The notes below the pieces were generated by a model. The model made no database searches, was not told the origin of the DNA, and saw only the letters and a program-made list of their open reading frames with translations. Positions 8,491 through 18,273 of a DNA stretch of 64,000 bases are shown here, piece by piece (the first letter of the stretch is position 1; each line of letters begins with the position of its first letter). This stretch comes from Methylobacterium frigidaeris (GTDB taxonomy: Bacteria; Pseudomonadota; Alphaproteobacteria; Rhizobiales; Beijerinckiaceae). A program made the translations under genes and the position numbers. The stretch lies in the NCBI RefSeq assembly GCF_022179185.1, contig NZ_BPQJ01000003.1:152459-216458 (forward strand), in the 5' to 3' direction.

Positions 8491-8945
8491 GCCGGCACCT
8501 CGCGACGGGGACGCCCGGCTCAATGCTCCCAAGGAGTATCAGTTCCCGCTGACGCGCCCGGCACGCGCCGGTTTCCTGACGCTTCTGCCACAGCGCATTG
8601 CCGGCCGCGCCTCCTTGGGCGTGATCGAGAGCGGCTTCGGCGGCCGCTGTGCTGGCATGGACCCCCGGGCCGGCTGGTCGCCGACTTCGCGAAGCGTCTG
8701 GATGTCTGCAGCAATGCAAAGATGGAGCCGCTCCGCGGCACTTTCTCTGCCGGATCCTGGATCTCCTTCCGCTATCGCGGCTGTCGCGCGGGAAAGGGGA
8801 AGTGCCTCATCATGAACCGTTCGCCCGCCGGCACGGCCAAGGCTTTCTGTCACTGACTGTCATGATCCGGTGGACGGCCCCTGATACGCTGCCCGGATCG
8901 GAAGACCGGGTCAGGGAATCACCCGTCCCGATCCGAAGAAGGTGC
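8491..8945. other. Intergenic region without a recognisable gene
   Basis: About 455 bases between the MBL-fold gene and the end of ecm. No frame on either strand looks coding. It contains a long-range inverted repeat, CGGATCGG at 8894-8901 with CCGATCCG at 8928-8935, and presumably the promoter of the MBL-fold gene. Confidence 0.5.
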
Positions 8946-8976
8946 CTCGAGGGAGCCCTGACCTGGCTCCCCCGAG
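8946..8976 (-). terminator. Probable terminator of ecm
   Basis: A 12-base inverted repeat with one mismatch (CTCGAGGGAGCC and GGCTCCCCCGAG, 7-base loop) lies 12 bases past the ecm stop. On the minus strand it is followed by a pyrimidine-rich stretch (CACCTTCTTC). Confidence 0.55.
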
Positions 8977-8987
8977 ACATCCTTCCC

Positions 8988-11006
8988 TCAGAACACCTCT
9001 TCCCGCCGCGGCGCCGCATCCTCCGCCTCGCGCCGGGCGATCGACCGCTCGACCACCTTGGCGAGGCCGACCATGATCGTGTCGAGGGCGTAGTCCTTCG
9101 GGGTGTAGATCGCCGCCACGCCCATGTTCTTCAGCACCAGCTCATCCTCGGGCGAGATGATGCCGCCGACGACGACCGGGATGTGGTCGAGGCCTTCCTG
9201 GCGCAGGCGGGCCCGGACCTCGCGCACCAGCGGCACGTGCGAGCCCGACAGGATCGACAGGCCGATGATGTGAGCATTGCGCTCGCGGGCCTTGGCGACG
9301 ATCTCGGACGGGGTCTGACGGATGCCGTCATAGGTCACGTCGAAGCCGACGTCGCGGGCGCGCAGCGCGATCTGCTCGGCGCCGTTCGAATGGCCATCGA
9401 GGCCGGGCTTGCCGACGACGAGCTTCGGTGCCTCGCCCAGGCGCTCGCCGAGATCGGCGATGAGCAGGCGCGCCTCCTCGGCCGCCCCCGAGGTGACGGT
9501 CTCCGGGGTCACGCCGGTCGGCGCGCGGTACTCGCCGAAGACCTGGCGCAGGCGCTCGCCCCACTCGCCGGTGGTGACGCCGGCCTTGGCGCAGGCGATC
9601 GAGGCCGGCATCACGTTGCGGCCCTCGCGTGCCGCGGCCTCGAGTTCGTCGAGCGCCGCCGCGGCGGCGCTCGCATCGCGCTGGCTGCGCCAGGTCTTGA
9701 TGCGGCTCTGCGCCTCCATCTCGACCGTCTCGGAGACGGTGAAGATCGCGCCGTCCCCGGCGGTGAGCGGCGAGGGCTCGCCGTTCTGAAACTTGTTGAC
9801 GCCGACGACGACCTGCTCGCCGCGCTCGATCGCGGCGATGCGCTTCGCGTTCGATTCGACCAGCGCCCGCTTCATCGTCCCGGTCTCGATGGCGGCCACC
9901 GCGCCGCCGAGCGCGCCGATGCGGGCCAGTTCCGCCCGGGTCTCGGCCTTCAACGCCTCGACCTTGGCGTCGACGACGACCGAGCCGTCGAAGATGTCGT
10001 CGTATTCGAGGAGATCGGTCTCGAAGGCGAGGATCTGCTGCATCCGCATCGACCACTGCTGGTCCCACGGTCGCGGCAGTCCGAGCGCCTCGTTCCAGGC
10101 CGGCAGCTGCACCGCGCGGGCGCGGGCGCGCTTCGAGAGGGTGACGGCCAGCATCTCGATCAGGATGCGGTGGACGTTGTTCTCGGGCTGCTGCTCGGTG
10201 AGCCCGAGGGAGTTCACCTGCACGCCGTAGCGGAAGATGCGCTTGCGCGGATCGTCGATGCCGTAGCGGTCGCGGGTGATCTCGTCCCAGAGATCGCAGA
10301 ACGCCCGCATCTTGCAGATCTCGGTGACGAAGCGCAGGCCCGCATTGACGAAGAACGAGATCCGCCCGACCACGTCGGCGAAGCTCGCCTCGTCGAAGGC
10401 CGGATCGTCCCGCACCGTGTCGAGGACCGCGATGGCGACCGCCAGCGCGTAGGACAGCTCCTGGACCGGCGTCGCCCCCGCCTCCTGCAGGTGGTAGGAG
10501 CAGACGTTCATCGGGTTCCACTTCGGAACCTGGCTCGTCGTGAACAGGATCACGTCCTTGGTGAGCCGCAGCGACGGACCGGGCGGGAAGACGTAGGTGC
10601 CCCGCGACAGGTATTCCTTGATGATGTCGTTCTGGGTCGTGCCCTGGAGGGCCGAGAACGGCGCCCCCTGCTCCTCGGCGACCGCGAGATACAAGGCCAG
10701 CAGCCAGGGGGCCGTGGCGTTGATGGTCATCGAGGTGTTCATCTGGGAGAGCGGGATGTCCTGGAACAGGGTCCGCATGTCGCCGAGATGCGCGATCGAG
10801 ACGCCGACCTTGCCGACCTCGCCGCGGGCGAGCTCGTGGTCGGGGTCGTAGCCGGTCTGCGTCGGCAGGTCGAAGGCGACCGAGAGGCCGGTCTGCCCCT
10901 TGGCGAGGTTTCCACGGTAGAGCGCGTTCGATTCCGCCGCCGTCGAATGGCCCGCATAGGTGCGGATGATCCACGGCTTGTCCCGCTTGACGTCCGGTTC
11001 GCCCAT
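8988..11006 (-). CDS. ecm: Ethylmalonyl-CoA mutase
   Basis: A 672-residue coenzyme-B12-dependent mutase that converts (2R)-ethylmalonyl-CoA to methylsuccinyl-CoA in the ethylmalonyl-CoA pathway; older literature calls it MeaA. The N-terminus KPWIIRTYAGHSTAAESNAL and the segment GLSVAFDLPTQTGYDPDH are typical of the Ecm branch of acyl-CoA mutases. The C-terminal B12 domain has the DxHxxG cobalt-ligand motif (DGHSNG, residues 537-542), GLSILSGSH and VVVGGI. The ATG at 11006 has a GAGG sequence 6 bases upstream and matches the Ecm N-terminus; 25 further upstream codons are not family-like. It is divergent from ccr, with 185 bases between. Confidence 0.95.
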   Translation of the reverse strand: MGEPDVKRDKPWIIRTYAGHSTAAESNALYRGNLAKGQTGLSVAFDLPTQTGYDPDHELARGEVGKVGVSIAHLGDMRTLFQDIPLSQMNTSMTINATAPWLLALYLAVAEEQGAPFSALQGTTQNDIIKEYLSRGTYVFPPGPSLRLTKDVILFTTSQVPKWNPMNVCSYHLQEAGATPVQELSYALAVAIAVLDTVRDDPAFDEASFADVVGRISFFVNAGLRFVTEICKMRAFCDLWDEITRDRYGIDDPRKRIFRYGVQVNSLGLTEQQPENNVHRILIEMLAVTLSKRARARAVQLPAWNEALGLPRPWDQQWSMRMQQILAFETDLLEYDDIFDGSVVVDAKVEALKAETRAELARIGALGGAVAAIETGTMKRALVESNAKRIAAIERGEQVVVGVNKFQNGEPSPLTAGDGAIFTVSETVEMEAQSRIKTWRSQRDASAAAAALDELEAAAREGRNVMPASIACAKAGVTTGEWGERLRQVFGEYRAPTGVTPETVTSGAAEEARLLIADLGERLGEAPKLVVGKPGLDGHSNGAEQIALRARDVGFDVTYDGIRQTPSEIVAKARERNAHIIGLSILSGSHVPLVREVRARLRQEGLDHIPVVVGGIISPEDELVLKNMGVAAIYTPKDYALDTIMVGLAKVVERSIARREAEDAAPRREEVF

Positions 11007-11126
11007 CTGCGCCCTCGCCCCTCGTTGCCCGGCCGCCCGCCTCGGCGCCAGGATGGTAACCTCACCCGACTTGACCGTCATCCATGACGTAAGGCCGACA
11101 AGTAGGCCACGTCGCCAAAAGGGCTA

Positions 11127-11154
11127 TTGAGGCCCCCTGGAACGACGCTAGAAT
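11127..11154 (+). promoter_or_regulatory. Candidate ccr promoter
   Basis: TTGAGG (11127-11132) and TAGAAT (11149-11154) are separated by 16 bases, about 38 bases before the ccr start. The 185-base ecm-ccr interval must carry both divergent promoters. I could not pick out a matching ecm promoter or a clear regulator palindrome. Confidence 0.4.
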
Positions 11155-11191
11155 TCACGGTGCAGTGCATCATTTCAAGGGAGGGTCCGCG

Positions 11192-12487
<1,296 letters not shown>

Positions 12488-12611
12488 CGACCCGCGTCGC
12501 GGTAACGCGCCGACGCGCTTCCCGCCGCACGGGCGACTTGCTAGAACCCGTCCGAACTGACGCCGCGCGGACATCCGATCCGCGCGGCGCGCTGCCCGGA
12601 CGAAGAGTCAG

Positions 12612-13214
12612 ATGGAAAAGTTCACCGTGCTGGAGGGCGTCGCGGCGCCGCTGCCGATCGTCAACGTCGACACCGACCGCATCATCCCCAAGCAGTACCT
12701 CAAGACGATCAAGCGTACCGGCCTCGGCAAGGGCCTGTTCTCCGAGATGCGCTACCGCGACGACGGCTCGGAGAACCCCGACTTCGTCCTCAACCAGCCG
12801 GCCTACCGCAACGCCAAGATCCTGGTCGCGGGCGACAATTTCGGCTGCGGCTCGTCGCGCGAGCACGCCCCCTGGGCGCTCGCCGATTTCGGCATCCGCT
12901 GCATCATCTCGACCAGCTTCGCCGACATCTTCTTCAACAACAGCGCCAAGAACGGCATCCTGCTGATCACCGTGAAGCCGGAAGACCTGGAGAAGCTCCT
13001 CGACGACGCCAATCGCGGCGCCAACGCGACGCTGACGATCGATCTCGAGAACCAGGTCATCAAGGGGCCGGACGGCGGCACCCTCCACTTCGACATCGAC
13101 CCCGCCCGCAAGCACAACCTGCTCAACGGCCTCGACGATATCGGCCTGACCCTCGAGAAGGCGTCGTCGATCGACGCCTACGAGCAGAAGCTCGCCGACC
13201 GGCCCTGGGCCTGA
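12612..13214 (+). CDS. leuD: 3-Isopropylmalate dehydratase small subunit
   Basis: A 200-residue subunit that pairs with LeuC to isomerise 2- and 3-isopropylmalate in leucine synthesis. It opens with [20 protein letters not shown], has the [10 protein letters not shown] segment and carries the swivelling-domain signature [15 protein letters not shown]. Length is typical for proteobacterial LeuD. leuC and leuB are not nearby in this window. It starts 124 bases after ccr and may be a separate unit. Confidence 0.96.
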   Translation: MEKFTVLEGVAAPLPIVNVDTDRIIPKQYLKTIKRTGLGKGLFSEMRYRDDGSENPDFVLNQPAYRNAKILVAGDNFGCGSSREHAPWALADFGIRCIISTSFADIFFNNSAKNGILLITVKPEDLEKLLDDANRGANATLTIDLENQVIKGPDGGTLHFDIDPARKHNLLNGLDDIGLTLEKASSIDAYEQKLADRPWA

Positions 13215-13391
13215 CGGTGCCAGGTACCGTTCGGGGCGCGACGGTTAGCCTCGAACGATAATCCCGCGAGGCCGGCGGGCGGTTCGCCGCGGCGGATCGC
13301 CCTCCGGTCGCCGATTCCATCAGGTTTTCCTTAACCCTGATGACGCCCTATTCCGGTGCTTGGATCGGCGAAACGGGAGAGACTTCTGCTC

Positions 13392-14591
13392 ATGACGCGG
13401 CGCGCGACCCTCAAGGCCGCCACCCTGCTCTGCCTCGCCGGATTCGGCCTGCCGCAGGCGGCGCTGGCGGATTTCCGCTCCTGCCTCGCCGGGATCGGCC
13501 AGGATGCGGCGGCGGCCGGCGTATCGCCGGCGGCGTTCCAGGCGGCGACGGCCGGCATCACCTTCGACGACAAGGTGATCGAGCTGTCCCAGGCCCAGCC
13601 CGAGTTCAAGACCCCGATCTGGGACTACATGGCCGCCCTCGTCGACGACGAGCGGGTCGATGACGGCCGCGCCGCCATGCGCCAGCACGCCAGCGCGCTG
13701 GCCCAGGCCGAGGCGCGCTACGGCGTCGACCGCTACACCATCGCGGCGGTGTGGGGCGTCGAGTCGAATTTCGGCAAGAACCTCGGCAAGATGCCGCTGG
13801 TGCAATCACTCGCCACGCTGGCCTGCGGCGGCACCCGCCGGCGCGAGTTCTTCCGCAGCGAACTGATCGCGACTCTCAAGATCATCGCCAAGGGCGACAT
13901 CGCGCCCGAGCGCCTGACCGGCTCCTGGGCTGGCGCCTTCGGCCAGACCCAGTTCATGCCGACCACCTACCATCGCCTCGCGGTCGACCTCGACGGCGAC
14001 GGGCGGCGCGACGTGGTCGATTCGGTGCCGGACGCCGTCGGCTCCACCGCCAACTTCCTGCGCGTCGCCAAGTGGCACAACGGCCAGCCCTGGGGCTACG
14101 AGGTGCGGCTACCCTCCGGCTTCAACGTGTCGGCGGCGGGCCGCAAGAACAAGAAGCCGGTGACGCATTGGGCCTCGCTCGGCGTCACCCGGCTCGACGG
14201 GCGGCCGCTCTCGGCCGAGGGGCCGGTCGGCATCCTGGCCCCGGCCGGCGCCAACGGCCCGGCCTTCCTGGTGACGAAGAACTTCGACGCGATCTACTCC
14301 TACAACGCCGCCGAATCCTACGGGCTCGCCATCGCGGTCCTGTCCGACCGGCTGCGCGGCAAGGCCGGCGTGCAGACCGCCTGGCCCACCGACGACCCGC
14401 CCCTGTCGCGGGCCGAGCGCCGCAGCCTGCAGAGCGCGCTCGCCGCCCGCGGCTACGATGTCGGCGAGCCGGACGGCCGGGTCGGCGCCAAGACCCGCGA
14501 AGCGATCAAGGACATCGAGCGCCGGCTCGGCATGCCGCAGACGGGGCGTCCCGGCGCCAAGGTGCTCGAGGCGCTGGTCCGCAGCAACTGA
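13392..14591 (+). CDS. Lytic murein transglycosylase, MltB family
   Basis: A 399-residue periplasmic enzyme that cleaves peptidoglycan glycan strands with 1,6-anhydro-muramic acid formation. The N-terminal signal (MTRRATLKAATLLCLAGFG ... ALAD) is Tat- or Sec-like. The SLT_2 domain has the catalytic glutamate in VWGVESNFGK, followed by GSWAGAFGQTQFMPTTY. A C-terminal peptidoglycan-binding domain (SRAERRSLQSALAARGYDVG to the end) anchors it to the wall. There is no lipobox cysteine, so it is soluble rather than a lipoprotein like E. coli MltB. Start chosen at MTRRATL because an upstream codon adds 12 residues before the signal. Confidence 0.92.
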   Translation: MTRRATLKAATLLCLAGFGLPQAALADFRSCLAGIGQDAAAAGVSPAAFQAATAGITFDDKVIELSQAQPEFKTPIWDYMAALVDDERVDDGRAAMRQHASALAQAEARYGVDRYTIAAVWGVESNFGKNLGKMPLVQSLATLACGGTRRREFFRSELIATLKIIAKGDIAPERLTGSWAGAFGQTQFMPTTYHRLAVDLDGDGRRDVVDSVPDAVGSTANFLRVAKWHNGQPWGYEVRLPSGFNVSAAGRKNKKPVTHWASLGVTRLDGRPLSAEGPVGILAPAGANGPAFLVTKNFDAIYSYNAAESYGLAIAVLSDRLRGKAGVQTAWPTDDPPLSRAERRSLQSALAARGYDVGEPDGRVGAKTREAIKDIERRLGMPQTGRPGAKVLEALVRSN

Positions 14592-14637
14592 GGGTCCTCA
14601 CGCCCTCGGGCAGACCGGCTACGAGGGCGCGAGACGT

Positions 14638-15924
14638 TCAGATCCGGACCGTCCGGTCCCGCGCGGCGAGCAGCCCGAAGCTCGCCGCTCCGAGGCACAG
14701 GGCGGCGTAGAGCGCCGCCGGCAAGCCCCAGCCGCCGCTCAGGTCGTGCACGATGCCGACCAGGAACGGTCCCAGCGCCGCGCCGCAATAGCCGACGCCC
14801 TGCGCCATGGCGGAGAGCTCGGCGGCGGCGCGGGGGTCCCCGGCCCGCAGCACGATCAGCGTCAGGGCGAGGCCGAAGCAGCCGCCGAGCCCGAGACCCA
14901 GCAGCAGCGCGAAGCCCCAGGCGAACGCCAGCGGCCCGACCAGGAGCCCGGTGAAGCCGATGAGCGGCAAGGAGATGACCAGCACCACCCAGGGCCGCTG
15001 ATCCGGGCGACGCGCTGCCAGCGTCGGCACCACGAGGGCGAGCACGCCTTGCGCCAGCGCCGAGACCGAGGCGACGAGGCCGGCCGCCACGATGTCGAGG
15101 CCCCGATCGACCAGGGCGGCGGGCAGCCAGCCGAACACGATGTAGGCGAGGGAGGATTGCAGCCCCATGAAGCCGGTGACCTGCCAGGCCAGGGGATCGC
15201 GCCACAGCCGGCCTGACGGGCGCGCGGCCGAGGCGGAGGGCAGCGGCCGGGCGTGCACGAAGGGCAGCCAGCAAGCGGCCGCCACGAGGGCGGGCGCCGC
15301 CCACAGCATCAGGGCCCCTTCCCAGCCGAGGTCGAGGGCGCGGCGCGCCGGAACCGTGAAGCCGGCACCGGCAGCGGCGCCGAGGCAGAGGAGCGCGGTG
15401 TAGAGGCCGGTCATCAGCCCGGCCTGGTCGGGGAAGTCGCGCTTGACGATGCCGGGCAGGATCACCCCGACGATCCCGATCGCCGCGGCAGCGACGACCG
15501 AGCCGAGAAACAGCAGCGGCACCCCGCCGAGGCCGCGCAAGACGAGGCCAAGGGCCAGCACGACCAGGGCCGCCAGCACGCTGGCATCCGGCCCGAGGCG
15601 CCGCACCAGCACCGGCGCGAGGCGGCCGAAGACCCCGAGACACAGGACCGGCACGGTGACGAGAGCCCCCGCCAGGGCGCCGGAGAGGCCGGTCTCGGCC
15701 CGGATGCCCGGCAGGAGCGGGCCGATGCTCGACAGGGCGGGCCGGAGATTGAAGGCCACCAGCATCAGCCCGAGTCCGATCAGGACCGGATGGAAGCCCG
15801 CCTCCGCCTTCTCCGGACGCGCGATCCCGGCGCCCGGCTCCCGTTCGATGCTCCGCAAGGCCGTCCCCCCTGTCGCGCTGACGCGCGAGACTGTCGCGCA
15901 TTGGCACGCGTTCGGGAGGGTCAT
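14638..15924 (-). CDS. MFS transporter, CynX/NimT-like
   Basis: An inner-membrane protein of up to 428 residues with about twelve hydrophobic segments. LMLVAFNLRPALSSIGPLLP in the first segment is the hallmark of the CynX/NimT (cyanate/nitroimidazole) branch of MFS, where NLRPA is conserved. The substrate is unknown. The start is uncertain: the ATG at 15924 lacks a ribosome-binding site, while a TTG at 15858 follows AGGGGGGA by about 6 bases and removes an odd Cys-containing leader. It stands downstream of lnt and the XRE regulator on the same strand, in the place where some relatives carry metK. Confidence 0.85.
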   Translation of the reverse strand: MTLPNACQCATVSRVSATGGTALRSIEREPGAGIARPEKAEAGFHPVLIGLGLMLVAFNLRPALSSIGPLLPGIRAETGLSGALAGALVTVPVLCLGVFGRLAPVLVRRLGPDASVLAALVVLALGLVLRGLGGVPLLFLGSVVAAAAIGIVGVILPGIVKRDFPDQAGLMTGLYTALLCLGAAAGAGFTVPARRALDLGWEGALMLWAAPALVAAACWLPFVHARPLPSASAARPSGRLWRDPLAWQVTGFMGLQSSLAYIVFGWLPAALVDRGLDIVAAGLVASVSALAQGVLALVVPTLAARRPDQRPWVVLVISLPLIGFTGLLVGPLAFAWGFALLLGLGLGGCFGLALTLIVLRAGDPRAAAELSAMAQGVGYCGAALGPFLVGIVHDLSGGWGLPAALYAALCLGAASFGLLAARDRTVRI

Positions 15925-15995
15925 ACAACCGCGGCGTCAGGGGGGGCAGCGAAACCTTTGCAACCCCGTCCCCCGGGAATCGTCGCTGGATATCG

Positions 15996-16421
15996 TCACT
16001 CCGCGCCGTCGGGCGGCGCTCCGCTGGTGCCGATCGCCTCGACCAGGCTGATGATGCGCCGGCGCAACTGGTGGTCGGTGATGCGCTGGAAGGCGCGCAC
16101 CAGCTGCAGGTCCTGGCTGGTCCAGAACACGTCGTGGGCGGCGGTGTCGGAGGCAGGCTCCGCCGCCACCTCCTCGCTCCGCCCACCATCCTGGCGCGGC
16201 GCCCCCTCGTAGAAGAAGCTCACCGGGACGTTCAGCATGTCGGCGATCTGGCGCAGCCGGCTGGCGCTGATCCGGTTGGTCCCCTTCTCGTATTTCTGGA
16301 TCTGCTGGAACGTCACGCCGAGGGCGTCGCCCAGCTTTTCCTGGCTCACGCCGACGAGAAGCCGCCGGACGCGCACGCGGTGCCCGACATGACGATCGAC
16401 CGGATCGGGTGCCTTCTTCAC
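15996..16421 (-). CDS. XRE-family DNA-binding regulator, coupled to lnt
   Basis: A 141-residue cytosolic transcription regulator. An XRE helix-turn-helix covers about residues 10-65 (HRVRVRRLLVGVSQEKLGDA, then LGVTFQQIQKYEKGTNRISA). A C-terminal helix-rich part (LVRAFQRITDHQLRRRIISL) is shared by small alphaproteobacterial regulators of this type. I chose the GTG at 16421: it overlaps the lnt stop as GTGA, has GGAG 8 bases upstream and starts the protein at the usual KKAPDPVDRHVG. The overlap implies that lnt and this regulator are translated from one message. The target genes are unknown. Confidence 0.88.
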   Translation of the reverse strand: MKKAPDPVDRHVGHRVRVRRLLVGVSQEKLGDALGVTFQQIQKYEKGTNRISASRLRQIADMLNVPVSFFYEGAPRQDGGRSEEVAAEPASDTAAHDVFWTSQDLQLVRAFQRITDHQLRRRIISLVEAIGTSGAPPDGAE

Positions 16422-18118
16422 ATCGACGCTCCGCGGGGCGGGACAGGCGCGCGACGAGTGCGCGCCGCAAGGGCCATGAGCCAGCACCCTAAGAGCATGA
16501 CGATGAAAAAAACATCGCCGAATCGTACGTACGCCGTACTTTCCCTAAGGTTCTTCGGGAGGTTTCGATCGAGCACGCCTTCGGTGCCCACCGACAACAT
16601 CCCGGTCACCCGCCCATAAGGATCAACCACCGCGCTGATTCCGGTGTTCGCGGCCCGCACGAGAGGAACGCCTTCCTCTACGGCACGGAGACGCGCCTGG
16701 GCGAAGTGCTGACGCGGGCCGGGCGTGTCGCCGAACCAGCCGTCATTGGTGACGTTGAGGAGCAGCCCCGGATGCTCCCGGCGCGAAGCGACGGCGCCGG
16801 GGAAGATCGCCTCGTAGCAGATCGAGGGCGCCACCGGCGGCAGGCCCGGAACCGCGAGCGGCGGCCGTTCCTGCGCCTCGCCCGCGGTGAAGCCCCCCGG
16901 CACGGCCACGAACTGCTTGAGACCGAGCGTCCGCAACAGGCGGTCGACCGGTCCCGGCAGGTACTCGCCGAACGGCACCAGGTGGAGCTTGTCGTAGCGC
17001 CCGCCGACGAAGCCGTCCTGCCCGATCATCAGGATCGAGTTGTAGAAGTGCAGCCGCTCGCCGGGCAGCGGCTCGTCGGCCCGCGCCGCGCCGGTGACGA
17101 GAAGCGTGCCAGGCGGCAGCGCGGTGCCGATCCGCCGCAGGGCCTGGGGATCGCGCTGGATCAGGAACGGGAACGAGGATTCCGGCCAGATCAGGTGGGT
17201 GACGTCCTGCAGGCCCTGGCGGTCCGGCGCGGTGGCGCTGTCGCTGAGGCCGAGGTAGCGCTCGAGGATGCCGTCCCGGTTGCGCGGGTTGAAGCGGGCA
17301 TCCTGCGGGATGCTGGCCTGGACGAGGCGCAGGCGCACGCCGGGCACCTCCGGCATCGGGCCGGCCGGTACCCGCAGCGCGCCGCCCGCGCCGAGGCCGG
17401 CGAGGACGAGGAGCGCGGCGATGGGTGGCCCGAAGCGCCGCGACGGCCCGCCCGCATCGGCGAGGGTGGCCGGGGCGGCGCAAGCCAGCACAGCCAGCAC
17501 GGTCAGCCCGTAGAGCCCGACGACGGACGCCGCCTGCATCAGCCAGAGATTCTGGCCGAGCGCCATCCCGAGGGCGTTCCAGGGAAAGCCGGTGAACAGG
17601 TGCCCACGCAGCCACTCGGCGGCGGACAGCCCGAAGGCCAACGCAGCGATCCGACCCGGTCCCGGCGACCAGAGCAGCCGGGCGGCGGCGAAGCCCACGC
17701 CGTAGAACAGCCCGAGGGCCGCCGGCAGGCCGAGCACCCCGAGCGGCATCAGGTAGGCGAACTGGTCGGCCTCGACGAGGAAGGCGGCGCCGAGCCACCA
17801 CAGGCCGGCGGTGAGATAGCCGAAGCCCCAGGCCCAGCCGATCACGCCGGCGGCGAGCGCCGTGCCGGCGCGCCGCCCGAGGCGCGAGGGGGCGGTGGCC
17901 GCCCCGTCGAGCAGCCAGACCGCCGGCACCAGGGCGACGCAGAGGGCGGGCAGGAAGCCGAAGGGCGGCATCGCCAGGGCCCCGCAGGCGCCAGCGAGCC
18001 AGGCCAGGGCGAGACGGGTCCAGCCGGCGGTGAGGGCGATGCGGTGGGCGAGCGGCGCGAGGCCGAAGGGCGCCGCCGGGGCAGCGAGCGGCGCCCCGTT
18101 CGAGTCGATGTCGTGCAT
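16418..18118 (-). CDS. lnt: Apolipoprotein N-acyltransferase
   Basis: A 566-residue inner-membrane enzyme that adds the third acyl chain to the N-terminal cysteine of lipoproteins. The N-terminal half holds about six to eight membrane segments, including WGFGYLTAGLWWLGAAF. The periplasmic nitrilase domain keeps the catalytic triad: Glu in LIWPESSFPF, Lys in YDKLHLVPFGEYLPG and Cys in SICYEAIFP. A final membrane segment lies near the C-terminus (FGDVFFIVMLLGCWLMALAA). It sits in the miaB-phoH-ybeY-corC-lnt block conserved in alphaproteobacteria. It ends within the start of the XRE gene. Confidence 0.96.
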   Translation of the reverse strand: MHDIDSNGAPLAAPAAPFGLAPLAHRIALTAGWTRLALAWLAGACGALAMPPFGFLPALCVALVPAVWLLDGAATAPSRLGRRAGTALAAGVIGWAWGFGYLTAGLWWLGAAFLVEADQFAYLMPLGVLGLPAALGLFYGVGFAAARLLWSPGPGRIAALAFGLSAAEWLRGHLFTGFPWNALGMALGQNLWLMQAASVVGLYGLTVLAVLACAAPATLADAGGPSRRFGPPIAALLVLAGLGAGGALRVPAGPMPEVPGVRLRLVQASIPQDARFNPRNRDGILERYLGLSDSATAPDRQGLQDVTHLIWPESSFPFLIQRDPQALRRIGTALPPGTLLVTGAARADEPLPGERLHFYNSILMIGQDGFVGGRYDKLHLVPFGEYLPGPVDRLLRTLGLKQFVAVPGGFTAGEAQERPPLAVPGLPPVAPSICYEAIFPGAVASRREHPGLLLNVTNDGWFGDTPGPRQHFAQARLRAVEEGVPLVRAANTGISAVVDPYGRVTGMLSVGTEGVLDRNLPKNLRESTAYVRFGDVFFIVMLLGCWLMALAARTRRAPVPPRGASM

Positions 18119-18197
18119 GGGCGGGCTCGCGGGACGGCACTCGGGCGGACAGTCATCGCGCCTGTCCGCTTCATCTGTTGTTGGAGCATCGTGATCT

Positions 18198-18220
18198 GCC
18201 GAAGCGGCGACCGCTTCGGC
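18198..18220 (-). terminator. Hairpin between corC and lnt
   Basis: A perfect 10-base inverted repeat (GCCGAAGCGG and CCGCTTCGGC) with a 3-base loop, in the 155-base gap downstream of corC. No T tract follows on the minus strand, so it may be a transcript-stabilising or attenuating hairpin rather than a full terminator. Confidence 0.4.
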
Positions 18221-18273
18221 ACCGGCCGTCTTGCGGCCGGCGGCGCGATGCTCGCGGGGCTCAGCCAGGCGGA

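Noticed and set aside
8649..11087. Very long plus-strand open frame opposite ecm
   Set aside because: Arg/Ala/Gly/Leu/Asp-rich translation without family motifs; it is the shadow of the mutase on the other strand, common at this GC content.
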